DNA of 64,000 nt, taken from Ferdinandcohnia sp036965045 (GTDB taxonomy: Bacteria > Bacillota > Bacilli > Bacillales > Bacillaceae_L). Made by a program: the position numbers and the translations under genes. The stretch covers positions 72,804 to 136,803 of the forward strand of contig NZ_JBALOV010000032.1 of NCBI RefSeq assembly GCF_036965045.1, written 5' to 3'. Below the pieces are notes generated by a model. That model saw only the letters and a list, made by a program, of their open reading frames with translations, had not been told where the DNA came from and searched no databases. Of the stretch, positions 26,567 through 35,404 are shown piece by piece. How positions within the stretch are numbered: position 1 is the first letter of the stretch; the number at the start of each line of letters is the position of its first letter.

Positions 26567-27070
26567 ATGAGTAAAACATTGAAAATGACAATAACAGCAA
26601 TGCTTGTTGCGATTGGCACCGTAACAAGCCACCTGTTTGCAATACCCATTGGTTTCACAAAGGTGTTTCCAATGCAGCATTTTATTAATGTACTGTCTGC
26701 AGTAATCTTGGGACCAACTTATGCTGTTCTTCAAGCTTTTTTAGTTTCTTTACTTCGGAACATGCTTAGTACAGGCTCCTTATTTGCCTTTCCTGGAAGT
26801 ATGATCGGAGCGTTTTTAGCGGCGTTTTTATATTCAAAAACAAAGAAAGCCTCAATGGCAATGACTGGTGAAATAATCGGAACAGGTCTATTGGGTGCGA
26901 TGGCTTGTTACCCAATCGCCACACTCATTCTTGGGCAGGATGCAGCCCTTTTTGGATTTGTACCATCGTTTATCTTTAGTTCGATTGCAGGTTCCATCTT
27001 TGGATTTATTATCGTTGGTATCGTATTAAAAAGCCCGGCCTTTAAAACATATCAAGAACGTAACTTCTAA
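26567..27070 (+). CDS. thiW: ECF transporter S component ThiW (thiazole)
   Basis: 167-residue membrane protein with five or six helices. The ThiW-type start MTITAMLVAIGTVTSHLFAIPIGFTKVFPMQHF matches in pattern, and TPP control supports uptake of the thiazole moiety of thiamine. It needs the shared ECF module (EcfA, A', T), not in this window. The ATG at 26567 follows GGGAGGT; it is 21 bases after the SDR gene. Confidence 0.88.
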   Translation: MSKTLKMTITAMLVAIGTVTSHLFAIPIGFTKVFPMQHFINVLSAVILGPTYAVLQAFLVSLLRNMLSTGSLFAFPGSMIGAFLAAFLYSKTKKASMAMTGEIIGTGLLGAMACYPIATLILGQDAALFGFVPSFIFSSIAGSIFGFIIVGIVLKSPAFKTYQERNF

Positions 27071-27077
27071 TATTCAG

Positions 27078-27111
27078 AAAAAGACTAAACAGTTTTTGTT
27101 TAGTCTTTTTT
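27078..27111 (+). terminator. Bidirectional terminator
   Basis: Perfect 13-bp stem (AAAAAGACTAAAC / GTTTAGTCTTTTT); serves thiW and the convergent NhaC gene. Confidence 0.88.
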
Positions 27112-28525
27112 AAATCATTAGACCACCTATGACATATAGTACAATGGCAATAACACCGCCAATCGCTGAAACCTTTAATTTATATTGTGCATAGTCTACA
27201 AGGTCCAAGTCTAAGATTGATGCTGTTGTTATCGTTGTATCACCAAGAGGGGAGGTCAACGCTCCAAATGCACCACTCGCGAAAACTGCTCCCACCGTTA
27301 AGGGGATAGAGGCGCCAGTTGATAATGCAAGCGCAATCCCAAGTGGCATAAATAACCCCCAGGTTCCCCACGACGAACCAATAAAATAACCAACAATTGA
27401 ACCGATTAGAAAAATTGTCGCAGGCGTTAGAAAGCCTGGTAGAAAAGAACCTAAGGTTGAACTAATAAATTCTGAGAACCCAAGCTCCTCAGCTGACAAG
27501 GTCAAGGCCCATATCAGAATAAGTAGACTGATTGCCTGCATCATTTGATTGCCACCGTCGTAAAAATGATACATAATTTCATGCAATTTTTCTTTACGAA
27601 CCATATAAAAGACGAATGTGAAAATGAGCGTGATAAACACTGCTAAGAGCATCACAAAAGTTGCATCTGCCATCGAAAATGCTTCAAAAACTGTCTGAGC
27701 ACCGAGTGATTTACCATCCTGCCATAAGAGATAAAGTGACAACCCTAGTAAAAGGAATACCGGTACAATTAAATTCCAGGGCTGTGCTTTTACAAGGGAA
27801 AGCTCTTTTTTTATACCCATTCGATGAAATTCATGTTCATGTTCTTCTTCACCATGATTTTTGTCAGAATTCATTTTGGTTTTAGATGGCCAAAATGTTT
27901 GTATGATTCCGATTAACAGCATTACAATTGCATAAAAATTAAACAAGATGCTTAACAGAAAAACTTCATAAGCAGACATACCTAGATTAAGTCCTTTAAT
28001 ACCACCTTCAACAAGTGAAACCATAAAGCCAACAAACGCAGTTGCTACAGGTAAAAGGACGATGACTGATTCGGTTGAAATATCTAAGGTCATACCTACC
28101 TTTTGTTTGGATAGGTTCATTTTTTTTATGAGTTGCTTTATAATGGGGCCAATCATCATAATTCGAAACATCGGCATCATAAAGGTAAACGGAAGGGTGA
28201 GCCAAATTAAACCCAGTAGGCCACGTTCCGTTTTGATTTTCTCCCCAATCCATTCCGTAAATCCTTTAATACCACCGGCAATGTTCATCATCCCAACTAA
28301 ACCACCAAAAACATATAAAAAGCTTACGATTTTAACATTAGTTGGATCAGATAGAGTCGTCACAATATAAGTAATGGATTGCTGGGTTCCACCTAATACA
28401 TCAGATGTAACAAGGATTGCCCCAACCAATAATCCTAAAACAAGTCCAGGTAAAATATCCTTTAACCAAATTGCCATACCGATCACAATTAAAAAAGGAA
28501 TAAGTGAGAGCCATGAATGTTCCAA
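27110..28525 (-). CDS. NhaC-family Na+/H+ antiporter
   Basis: 471-residue membrane protein with about 11-12 helices. Family features are the MPMFRIMMIGPIIKQL segment and the C-terminal SSWGTWGLFMPLGIA followed by FASGAFGALTSPLGDTTITTASI, typical of NhaC-type exchangers. A charged His/Glu-rich cytosolic loop (HGEEEHEHEFHRMG) lies in the middle. The TTG start follows GGGAGGAT with 8-base spacing. It should exchange sodium, or a carboxylate such as malate/lactate, for protons. Confidence 0.86.
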   Translation of the reverse strand: MEHSWLSLIPFLIVIGMAIWLKDILPGLVLGLLVGAILVTSDVLGGTQQSITYIVTTLSDPTNVKIVSFLYVFGGLVGMMNIAGGIKGFTEWIGEKIKTERGLLGLIWLTLPFTFMMPMFRIMMIGPIIKQLIKKMNLSKQKVGMTLDISTESVIVLLPVATAFVGFMVSLVEGGIKGLNLGMSAYEVFLLSILFNFYAIVMLLIGIIQTFWPSKTKMNSDKNHGEEEHEHEFHRMGIKKELSLVKAQPWNLIVPVFLLLGLSLYLLWQDGKSLGAQTVFEAFSMADATFVMLLAVFITLIFTFVFYMVRKEKLHEIMYHFYDGGNQMMQAISLLILIWALTLSAEELGFSEFISSTLGSFLPGFLTPATIFLIGSIVGYFIGSSWGTWGLFMPLGIALALSTGASIPLTVGAVFASGAFGALTSPLGDTTITTASILDLDLVDYAQYKLKVSAIGGVIAIVLYVIGGLMI

Positions 28526-28615
28526 ACCATTATCCTCCCGTATGCAAAAATGTTCATTTGGTTAGTATGACCAATTTGAGAGTGGAGTATTTTAGTAAGG
28601 GTAGTTATTATGGCT

Positions 28616-29404
28616 TTAAAGGATCACAGGGGTAAAGGTTTTGACTATGATATGGAGAATGAAGGTAANNNNNNNNNNNNNNNNNNNNNNNNNNNNNNNN
28701 NNNNNNNNNNNNNNNNNNNNNNGACCATTTTCGTCGATTGTTCCGAGTAAAATTTCATTAAGTGTAACATTTTTGTAGGTTGTTGAAATTTTTTGTAATA
28801 ACCAATCTTCATCTTTACCAATTTGCTGCAGCTCATTAAATTCAATCTTTTTCTCTTTAATTAAAGTCCTAGGATATTGGAATGGTTTAATAGGTTGGTT
28901 AAATGAACTCGGTGTTAGTGGTTGGTGTTCACTTTTTAAAAAGAGTGAAATAGATCCACCTGGCTCCCAAAAAGCTAGAGCAACCTTTTCAATATCTTCC
29001 GCATTCTTCATCCTTAATTCTGCTAAAAGTACATCAATGGAAATCCTTGCTTTGTTCAAATTTTTATAAAGTATATTTCCATTTTCAATAAGTGGGATAG
29101 GTGCGGGGATAAACAATTTTCTTATTCTATTTGAACGTAAACTTAGGAAAATCCCAATTAAATAAAGGATTAAAACTACTGTCATTGTAATCATCGAACC
29201 TTCTAAACCCAATCCTTCATCTGATAATGGATGAGCAATAATATTGCCAATTAGTAAGACGATTACAAAGTCGAGTAGACCAACTTGTGATATCGTTCGT
29301 TGCCCCATCATTCTAGCGACTACAACAAAAAACGCAAAGCCAACGATTGCTCTGAGAATCCATTCAATGATAGTGAGATGATCTTGGGCAGCAAAAAAAT
29401 GCAT
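28616..29404 (-). CDS. DUF421 (YetF-like) membrane protein, interrupted by assembly gap
   Basis: About 262 residues: three N-terminal transmembrane helices followed by the cytosolic DUF421 domain (the LRSNRIRKLFIPAPIPLIENG linker and an RISIDVLLAELR segment are characteristic). 54 N at 28669-28722 hide about 18 codons near the C-terminus, so the tail THILHIIVKTF-like reading after the gap is uncertain. Ribosome site GGTGGAG precedes the ATG. YetF-type proteins are linked to spore or envelope functions, but the role is unknown. Confidence 0.8.
   Translation of the reverse strand: MHFFAAQDHLTIIEWILRAIVGFAFFVVVARMMGQRTISQVGLLDFVIVLLIGNIIAHPLSDEGLGLEGSMITMTVVLILYLIGIFLSLRSNRIRKLFIPAPIPLIENGNILYKNLNKARISIDVLLAELRMKNAEDIEKVALAFWEPGGSISLFLKSEHQPLTPSSFNQPIKPFQYPRTLIKEKKIEFNELQQIGKDEDWLLQKISTTYKNVTLNEILLGTIDENGXXXXXXXXXXXXXXXXXXXTFILHIIVKTFTPVIL
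28669..28722. other. Assembly gap (54 N)
   Basis: Run of unknown bases inside the DUF421 gene. Its length is a multiple of three but may be nominal. Confidence 1.
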
Positions 29405-29494
29405 AATTACTCCACCTTAACCTAAATTTCCATAATTAGTTTGCACTTAGTACATTATTACTATTAAATTTTATTCCTTTAAAATAACAATAAA

Positions 29495-29530
29495 AAAACA
29501 CTTCCTATGGTCCGAAATAGAAAGTGTTTT
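29495..29530 (-). terminator. Hairpin terminator
   Basis: 14-base arms with one mismatch (AAAACACTTCCTAT / ATAGAAAGTGTTTT); on the minus strand a long T run follows. It is just past the Nramp-like gene. Confidence 0.8.
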
Positions 29531-29538
29531 AGTATGCT

Positions 29539-30789
29539 TTAGAATAATCCAACTAATTGTTGAAAGGCCAGAATACCAAATAAGACCAAACATGCCGATA
29601 AGACAATATTAGACAGTAAACTATTACTATACTCTTTTCCAATACGTTTGGAATTAAGCAACCACAATAAACTTATTGATAAAAATGGCATAAACAAAGC
29701 TCCAAGAGCACCGTATAAAATAATTAATTCGACAGGTTTACCAAAAAATAAAAGAAGCATTGGAGGGAAGGTTAGCCATGCTAAGAAGGCACGGTATGCT
29801 GGATCCTTTTCAGTTACTGAGCGATTATGTTCCTTTTTCATAAGCCGGACAAAGTCTGCAAATAGATAAGGGACCCCATTCCAAACTCCTAAGAGAGAAG
29901 AAAATGCTGCAGACCAAAATCCAAGTAAGAAAAGCCATGTAAAAACACTTCCAAATTTGTCACCAATCATCTCTGATAATTGATATAACCCTTGTTCTCC
30001 TTGAATTTCAATTCCAGACCCATAAAGAAACTGACTTCCAACAATTAAGAGAGATAAAGTGAACAATGCAGTCATAATATAGGCTGCCTTTGAATCCAAT
30101 CTCATCATGGGAATCCAGTCTTTACCTTTCCAACCTTTTTCCTTTAACCAATAGCCATAGGAAGCCATCGTAATTGTTCCACCTACGCCACCGATAAGCC
30201 CGAGTGCAAGCATAAAAGACCCTTGAGGAATTGTCGGAACAAAACCTTTAAAAAAGTCGCCAATGTTAGGTAAAAATAACACTGCAGAGCCTATTACTGT
30301 AACAAACATTAGACCTATTAGAACCATCATAACTTTTTCAAATAGGAGATAACGACCACTCCAAATGAGGAGAAAACCTACAATGGCATGTATAACTGCC
30401 CATACCCAAAAGGGAAGGACAGGGAACATTGCCGTCATAGCTAAAGCACAGGCTGATGTTGCTGCAGCTCCATATACGAATCCCCAAATGACAGAGTATA
30501 CCCCGAAATATCCAGTAGCCCATTTTCCCATCTGCTGCCAGCCTTCAATGATCGTCTTACCTGTGGCAAGGTGCAAACGACCTACACCTTCATTTAAAAA
30601 GTATTTAAAAATAGAACCAAGAATAATTGCCCAAACAAATACAAGTCCAAAGCCTGCACCTGCAACTAATGCTGCGACAAGGTCACCGGTTCCGACCCCC
30701 GTTGCTGCTGCTACAAAACCTGGACCAATCATAGCCAATTTCTTTTTATAACTCGTAGGTGCCTGTATTGGCGTATTGAGATTCGACAT
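29539..30789 (-). CDS. Nramp-family transporter lacking the canonical metal motifs
   Basis: 416-residue, roughly 11-helix Nramp-fold transporter. The start GPGFVAAATGVGTGD aligns with Nramp helix 1, where canonical Mn/Fe transporters have a DPGN motif; here it reads VGTGD. The helix-6 MPH metal motif is also not seen (the region reads GGTITMASYGYW). This points to a divergent clade, possibly moving Mg2+ or something other than Mn2+/Fe2+; the substrate is not settled. AT-rich intergenic region upstream. Confidence 0.82.
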   Translation of the reverse strand: MSNLNTPIQAPTSYKKKLAMIGPGFVAAATGVGTGDLVAALVAGAGFGLVFVWAIILGSIFKYFLNEGVGRLHLATGKTIIEGWQQMGKWATGYFGVYSVIWGFVYGAAATSACALAMTAMFPVLPFWVWAVIHAIVGFLLIWSGRYLLFEKVMMVLIGLMFVTVIGSAVLFLPNIGDFFKGFVPTIPQGSFMLALGLIGGVGGTITMASYGYWLKEKGWKGKDWIPMMRLDSKAAYIMTALFTLSLLIVGSQFLYGSGIEIQGEQGLYQLSEMIGDKFGSVFTWLFLLGFWSAAFSSLLGVWNGVPYLFADFVRLMKKEHNRSVTEKDPAYRAFLAWLTFPPMLLLFFGKPVELIILYGALGALFMPFLSISLLWLLNSKRIGKEYSNSLLSNIVLSACLVLFGILAFQQLVGLF

Positions 30790-30972
30790 AAAGTAACCCC
30801 TTTCATGGTGTAAAATAAAATATATTTTAAAATTATATCACAATTAAAATAAATAAACTTGGTCTAATAGTCTGAATTTTGGAAGTGAAATATTTCCAAG
30901 CAAGAAAATTTGTTTCTGTTCTATCAATTGATAAGATAGTAATAAATTAAGGTGAAGAAAGGATATGAGCAA

Positions 30973-31974
30973 ATGACAAATATAAATATTCCCGTCTCGG
31001 TTTTAAATCTTGCACCCATTCGTCAGGGACAAAATCAAAAAGACGCAATAGATGCCATGGTTGACTTAGCTCAAGCTACTGAAAAAATGGGATACAGCCG
31101 ATACTGGATTGCGGAACATCACAATTCACCAACATTAGTTAGTTCTGCGACATCCATTTTAATTAAACATACTTTGGAGCACACAGAAAAAATCAGAGTT
31201 GGTTCAGGCGGAATCATGCTTCCGAACCACTCGCCACTAGTTGTAGCTGAACAATTCGGGACAATGGCTACTATTTATCCAAACCGCCTTGATTTAGGGC
31301 TTGGACGTGCTCCTGGAACGGACATGATGACAGCAAGTGCATTAAGACGTTCTCATAATGATTCCGTTTATACGTTTCCGAATGATGTAAATGCATTACT
31401 TACATACTTTGGTCCTATGGAACGCCAAGGTTATGTAAAAGCATTTCCTGGAGTTGGTACAAGCGTGCCAATCTACATTTTGGGTTCTTCAACAGATTCA
31501 GCTCATTTGGCTGCAAAATTAGGACTTCCGTATGTATTTGCCTCCCATTTTGCACCAAGATTCATGGAAGAAGCAATTTCCATTTACCGCAACCGTTTTG
31601 TACCATCCGAATATTTACATTCACCATACATGATGGTTTGCCTAAATGTAATTGCAACTGAAACGGATGAAGAAGCTAAACGAGAACTCACAACCATGCA
31701 ACAATTTTTCTTGAACGTTGTACGCGGTTCACAGAACCCATTATTGCCACCAGTTGATAATATGGATGAGTTATGGAACCAGCCTGAAAAAGAAATGGCT
31801 ACTTCCATGTCCAGTGTTACATTATTAGGTAGCAAAGAATCGATTCGCAACCAATTAACAAGCTTCCAAGAAAAATATAATGTTGATGAACTAATGGCCG
31901 TTTCATACATCTATGACCCGGATAAACAAAAGCGATCATACGAAATTTTAAAAGAAGTTGTCGATGGGAAGTAA
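30973..31974 (+). CDS. LLM-class flavin-dependent oxidoreductase (luciferase-like)
   Basis: 333-residue bacterial-luciferase-fold enzyme, one-domain TIM barrel using FMN. Typical segments are YSRYWIAEHHNSPTL near residue 43, a GGIMLPNHSPL strand, and the LGLGRAPGTD phosphate-contact motif. The substrate is unknown. The ATG at 30973 follows GAAAGGAT; the upstream GTG overlaps the ribosome site. A paralogue lies at 49690. It stands directly upstream of the FMN riboswitch and ribU but without a clear link. Confidence 0.88.
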   Translation: MTNINIPVSVLNLAPIRQGQNQKDAIDAMVDLAQATEKMGYSRYWIAEHHNSPTLVSSATSILIKHTLEHTEKIRVGSGGIMLPNHSPLVVAEQFGTMATIYPNRLDLGLGRAPGTDMMTASALRRSHNDSVYTFPNDVNALLTYFGPMERQGYVKAFPGVGTSVPIYILGSSTDSAHLAAKLGLPYVFASHFAPRFMEEAISIYRNRFVPSEYLHSPYMMVCLNVIATETDEEAKRELTTMQQFFLNVVRGSQNPLLPPVDNMDELWNQPEKEMATSMSSVTLLGSKESIRNQLTSFQEKYNVDELMAVSYIYDPDKQKRSYEILKEVVDGK

Positions 31975-32095
31975 AGAATTTCGGGAACGTACTACTTTTG
32001 TTGGAGTAAGTTCAACAAAATGGAAGTATTTGAAGCAAATTGCTTCACAACGGATATAAAACTTGATACTATAAAGTAGAAATTAATATTGATCT

Positions 32096-32223
32096 ATCTT
32101 CGGGGCTGGGTGAAAATCCCGACCGGCGGTGATGAGATTACTCTCTAAGCCCGCGAGCCGTAAGGCAGGATTTGGTGCGATTCCAAAGCCGACAGTATAG
32201 TCTGGATGGGAGAAGATGGAGGT
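32096..32223 (+). ncRNA. FMN (RFN) riboswitch
   Basis: All RFN landmarks are present: TCGGGGCTGGGTGAAAATCCCGACCGGCGGT, AAGCCCGCGAGCC, TTTGGTGCGATTCCAAAGCCGACAGT, and TAGTCTGGATGGGAGAAG in order (short segments abridged by eye). It should repress ribU when FMN is high. The leader also holds a hairpin at 32230-32258 (CGTTC / GAACG) that could act as antiterminator. Confidence 0.97.
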
Positions 32224-32279
32224 TCTGCGCGTTCGAAAATTTTTTAATGATTGAACGTTTATTAAGCATACCTTTAACT

Positions 32280-32308
32280 CCCTCAAGAATCCATTCTTGG
32301 GGGTTTTT
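32280..32308 (+). terminator. FMN riboswitch terminator
   Basis: 11-bp stem (CCCTCAAGAAT / ATTCTTGGGGG, wobble pair), 2-base loop plus TTTTT, between aptamer and ribU. Confidence 0.85.
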
Positions 32309-32382
32309 ATTTGGGTATGACTTAAATTGCTGAACCTTTCTTCTTTTGAGGTGGATCGACAAAAGAGGAGAGGAAAGAAAAA

Positions 32383-32955
32383 ATGAAGAAAATACCTTTA
32401 CGTCAATTTGTGGCAATTGCAATGTTGAGTACGATTTCGTACATCTTAATGTTTCTCAACTTTCCATTGCCAACATTCCCAAGCTTTTTGAATGTCGACT
32501 TTAGCGATGTTCCTGCATTACTTGCAGCACTCATTTTTGGACCGATGGCCGGAATCTTAGTTGAATTATTCAAGAATATGATTGATTATTTCATCACAGG
32601 CAGTGAAACGGGAGTTCCAGTCGGACATATCTCAAACTTTGTAGCGGGAATTATTTTCGTCCTAACAACCTACTACATTTTTAGACTATTAAAAACAAAA
32701 TTAGGCTTAACACTTGGATTAATTGGCGGTACCGTTATGATGGCAATCATCATGAGTGTTCTTAACTACTATGTCTTCTTACCGGCATTCAACTTTTTCT
32801 TGAATATCCCGGCGATGTCAGCACCAGAAACACTCAAAATGGTGGTTTACGCAATCCTTCCATTTAACTTCCTTAAAGGATTGATTGTCACAATAATCTT
32901 CTTGTTGTTATATACCCGTCTGCATCCATGGATTAATAAACAAGCTTCGATATAA
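32383..32955 (+). CDS. ribU: Riboflavin ECF transporter S component
   Basis: 190-residue membrane protein with five or six helices; the FPSFLNVDFSDVPALLAALIFGP segment and GPMAGILVELFKNM match RibU. It imports riboflavin with the shared ECF module encoded elsewhere. FMN riboswitch control and strong GAGGAGAGG ribosome site confirm. Single gene with its own terminator. Confidence 0.95.
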   Translation: MKKIPLRQFVAIAMLSTISYILMFLNFPLPTFPSFLNVDFSDVPALLAALIFGPMAGILVELFKNMIDYFITGSETGVPVGHISNFVAGIIFVLTTYYIFRLLKTKLGLTLGLIGGTVMMAIIMSVLNYYVFLPAFNFFLNIPAMSAPETLKMVVYAILPFNFLKGLIVTIIFLLLYTRLHPWINKQASI

Positions 32956-32968
32956 ATCTAATGATAGG

Positions 32969-32997
32969 CAAGCACCCAGAAGCGGGTGCTTGTTTTT
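32969..32997 (+). terminator. Intrinsic terminator
   Basis: Perfect 9-bp stem (CAAGCACCC / GGGTGCTTG), 6-base loop, TTTTT; ends ribU. Confidence 0.9.
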
Positions 32998-33100
32998 GTT
33001 ATATGGGATATTTTGTTTAGTCGGCTGTTATACTCGTATTTCGCATTCAGCACCAGAAAATGGTAAAATAGTAGTGGTTATATAAAAGGGGGATGGGGCA

Positions 33101-33997
33101 ATGAAAAAGAAAATCGTCCTTGCCGGTGGTACTGGTTTTGTAGGTACTTATTTTTCAAAGAAATTTACTGACCTAGGCTATGAAGTAAAAGTGATTTCAA
33201 GAAATGAACCCAATATCACATGGGATGATAGAGAAAGTATTGTACAAGCTCTTGAGGACTCAGAAATGCTTATTAATCTTGCAGGGAAATCTGTAAACTG
33301 TAGATACAATGAAAAAAATAAACAAGAAATTCTTAACTCACGAATAAAGACTACAAGTATTTTAGGAGATGCTCTCAATGAATGTAAACATCCACCGGAC
33401 TTATGGATCAATTCAAGCACAGCAACCATTTACCGGCATGCGGAAGATAGACCAATGACAGAAGAAACAGGCGATATTGGCAATGGTTTTTCCGTAGATG
33501 TTGCAAAAAAATGGGAGGAAACCTTTTTTTCTTATCAATATCAAAATATAAGACAGGTAGTCCTAAGAATCTCAATTGTCCTAGGAGCGGATGGGGGTGT
33601 GATGATCCCATATAAAAACCTAGTTCGGTTTGGCCTTGGTGGGATTCAGGGACCAGGCACTCAAAAATTTAGTTGGATTCACATAGAAGATTTGTTCAAT
33701 ATTATTCTTTTAATTCGAGATCACAACCACCTTACAGGAGTATTTAATTGCTCAACTCCTAATCCCATTACAAATCGTGAATTAATGAATAGTCTCCGAA
33801 AAGCTTACAAACGAAATGTTGGCTTGCCAGCACCGGCATGGCTCCTTGAACTTGGTGCGATTTTTATACGAACAGAAACTGAATTAATTTTAAAAAGTAG
33901 ATGGGTAATCCCAGAACGCCTTGAAAAAGAAGGTTTTGTGTTTACATACCCGACAATTGATGAGGCTCTTACGCAAATAACTAATCAAGATTTTTGA
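33101..33997 (+). CDS. TIGR01777-family extended SDR / epimerase-like protein
   Basis: 298 residues. N-terminal Rossmann motif GGTGFVGTYF near residue 9, central epimerase core with ILNSRIKTT and INSSTATIY, and a C-terminal DUF1731 region (LPAPAWLLELGA..., RVIPERL-like end). This is the YfhF-type family, cytosolic, of unknown substrate. Ribosome site GGGGGATGGGG. It overlaps no neighbour; the zinc-ribbon gene follows 59 bases on. Confidence 0.87.
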   Translation: MKKKIVLAGGTGFVGTYFSKKFTDLGYEVKVISRNEPNITWDDRESIVQALEDSEMLINLAGKSVNCRYNEKNKQEILNSRIKTTSILGDALNECKHPPDLWINSSTATIYRHAEDRPMTEETGDIGNGFSVDVAKKWEETFFSYQYQNIRQVVLRISIVLGADGGVMIPYKNLVRFGLGGIQGPGTQKFSWIHIEDLFNIILLIRDHNHLTGVFNCSTPNPITNRELMNSLRKAYKRNVGLPAPAWLLELGAIFIRTETELILKSRWVIPERLEKEGFVFTYPTIDEALTQITNQDF

Positions 33998-34056
33998 AAC
34001 TATTTTCCTATAAATCCGTAAACAATAGTGTTAGAACTAAAATTGGAGGGGATTTT

Positions 34057-34260
34057 ATGGAAAGTAAAGGCTGTGTTAAATGTGGAAGTACGAATGCTGG
34101 CACAAAGGATGTATCGATGACTGGCTCTGGGCTTACTAAAATGTTAGATATTCAAAACAATCGCTTTACGGTGGTGTTTTGTAAAAACTGTGGTTACTCA
34201 GAATTCTATAACAAGAATTCTTCAACGGCATCAAATATTCTTGATCTATTCTTTGGATAA
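34057..34260 (+). CDS. Small zinc-ribbon protein
   Basis: 67 residues with two zinc knuckles, CVKCG near residue 6 and CKNCGYSEFY near 44, separated by a basic/polar stretch. This is a nucleic-acid-binding-type zinc ribbon of unknown role. The ATG at 34057 follows TTGGAGGGG; the longer frame from 33994 overlaps the upstream stop and lacks support. It lies 24 bases before the YjbQ gene, probably one operon. Confidence 0.75.
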   Translation: MESKGCVKCGSTNAGTKDVSMTGSGLTKMLDIQNNRFTVVFCKNCGYSEFYNKNSSTASNILDLFFG

Positions 34261-34284
34261 TTTGCAGAAGGGGATAACAAACAT

Positions 34285-34680
34285 ATGCTGCATAAGTTCT
34301 CGTTACAAACAAATAATCGTGACCAAATGATTGATGTAACAAATAAAGTTCAATCCGTTATTGATGAAAGTGGAGTGAGAGAGGGAGCTGTAATTATCTA
34401 TTGCCCGCATACAACGGCTGGGATAACGATTAATGAAAATGCAGATCCGGATGTAAAAACTGATATGATTCGTCGTTTTGATGAAATATATCCTTGGGAT
34501 CATAAGCTTGACCGTCATCTGGAAGGAAACACAGCTGCGCATATGAAAGCAAGCACTGTCGGGGCTTCACAACATGTTATTATCACAGACGGACGTTTGC
34601 TTTTAGGTATGTGGCAGGGGATTTATTTTTGTGAGTTTGATGGTCCACGCACTCGAACCTTTTATGTAAAAATTGTGTAA
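34285..34680 (+). CDS. YjbQ-family protein (UPF0047)
   Basis: 131 residues, the full UPF0047/YjbQ length. Conserved motifs HTTAGITINENADP, LEGNTAAHMKAS and GRLLLGMWQGIYFCEFDGPRTR are present. The family has been linked to a secondary thiamine-phosphate synthase activity, but its main role is uncertain. Ribosome site AAGGGG. Tail of the zinc-ribbon operon, then a perfect terminator. Confidence 0.9.
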   Translation: MLHKFSLQTNNRDQMIDVTNKVQSVIDESGVREGAVIIYCPHTTAGITINENADPDVKTDMIRRFDEIYPWDHKLDRHLEGNTAAHMKASTVGASQHVIITDGRLLLGMWQGIYFCEFDGPRTRTFYVKIV

Positions 34681-34681
34681 C

Positions 34682-34712
34682 TAGGCGAATCTATAAAAGA
34701 TTCGCCTATTCT
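34682..34712 (+). terminator. Intrinsic terminator
   Basis: Perfect 11-bp stem (TAGGCGAATCT / AGATTCGCCTA), 5-base loop, then TTCT. Confidence 0.82.
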
Positions 34713-34850
34713 CCGTTTTACATACAATTAGCGCCATTTGAAACACTCATTTGCAACATCCTTATAATATGTTAGCAGAAAATTTCTCTCAGTTTTGCTA
34801 CTATAGTAGTAAGTATTTTATTATTAAAATTTTGTGGGAGGGGAAGTTGG

Positions 34851-35369
34851 ATGGATGAGCGTTATCCGATAGGAGAATTCCAGTTCGATGGAGCTTTGAC
34901 AGAAGAAATAGTAGCGGATTGGATAAAAGAAATTGAGACTTTACCATCTTTAGTAAAGGATGCAGTGAAAGATCTAACAGATCAACAGCTTGATACACCT
35001 TATCGTAATGGGGGATGGACACTTCGTCAGGTTGTTCACCATATTGCAGATGCGTCAATGAATTCATATATACGTTTTAAGTTAGCTGTTACGGAAAACA
35101 CTCCTGTTATTAAACCGTATGATGAATCAAAATGGGCTGAATTATCTGATTCTACTTTACCAGTAGATGCTTCATTAACGATCATTGATGGTGTCCACCA
35201 ACGCTGGGTTACGCTCTTACGAAACTTTTCCATGGATGATTTCCAACTTGCGTATATTCACCCAGAAGGTGGAGAAATGAAATTAGGTGTCTTTTTAGGA
35301 TTCTGTGCTTGGCATGGCAACCACCATTTAGCACATATCACGACTTTAGTAAAAAATAAAAATTGGTAA
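34851..35369 (+). CDS. bstA: DinB-fold metal-dependent transferase, BstA/YfiT-like
   Basis: 172 residues, four-helix DinB fold. Metal-binding histidines are visible as VVHHIAD near residue 63 and WHGNHHLAHI near the C-terminus. It matches the YfiT/BstA group of bacillithiol transferases, which attach bacillithiol to electrophiles in Bacillus. The catalytic activity is inferred from the family. GGGGGAGGGG-type ribosome site; bidirectional terminator shared with the TetR gene. Confidence 0.85.
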   Translation: MDERYPIGEFQFDGALTEEIVADWIKEIETLPSLVKDAVKDLTDQQLDTPYRNGGWTLRQVVHHIADASMNSYIRFKLAVTENTPVIKPYDESKWAELSDSTLPVDASLTIIDGVHQRWVTLLRNFSMDDFQLAYIHPEGGEMKLGVFLGFCAWHGNHHLAHITTLVKNKNW

Positions 35370-35404
35370 ATTAAAAAGCAATGCATGCCGCATTGCTTTT
35401 TAAT
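35369..35404 (+). terminator. Bidirectional terminator
   Basis: 16-bp stem (AATTAAAAAGCAATGC / GCATTGCTTTTTAATT), 5-base loop; between the convergent bstA-like and tetR genes. Confidence 0.9.

Noticed and set aside
32083..32422. Minus-strand frames over the FMN riboswitch
   Set aside because: Antisense to a well-defined RNA element; no ribosome site.
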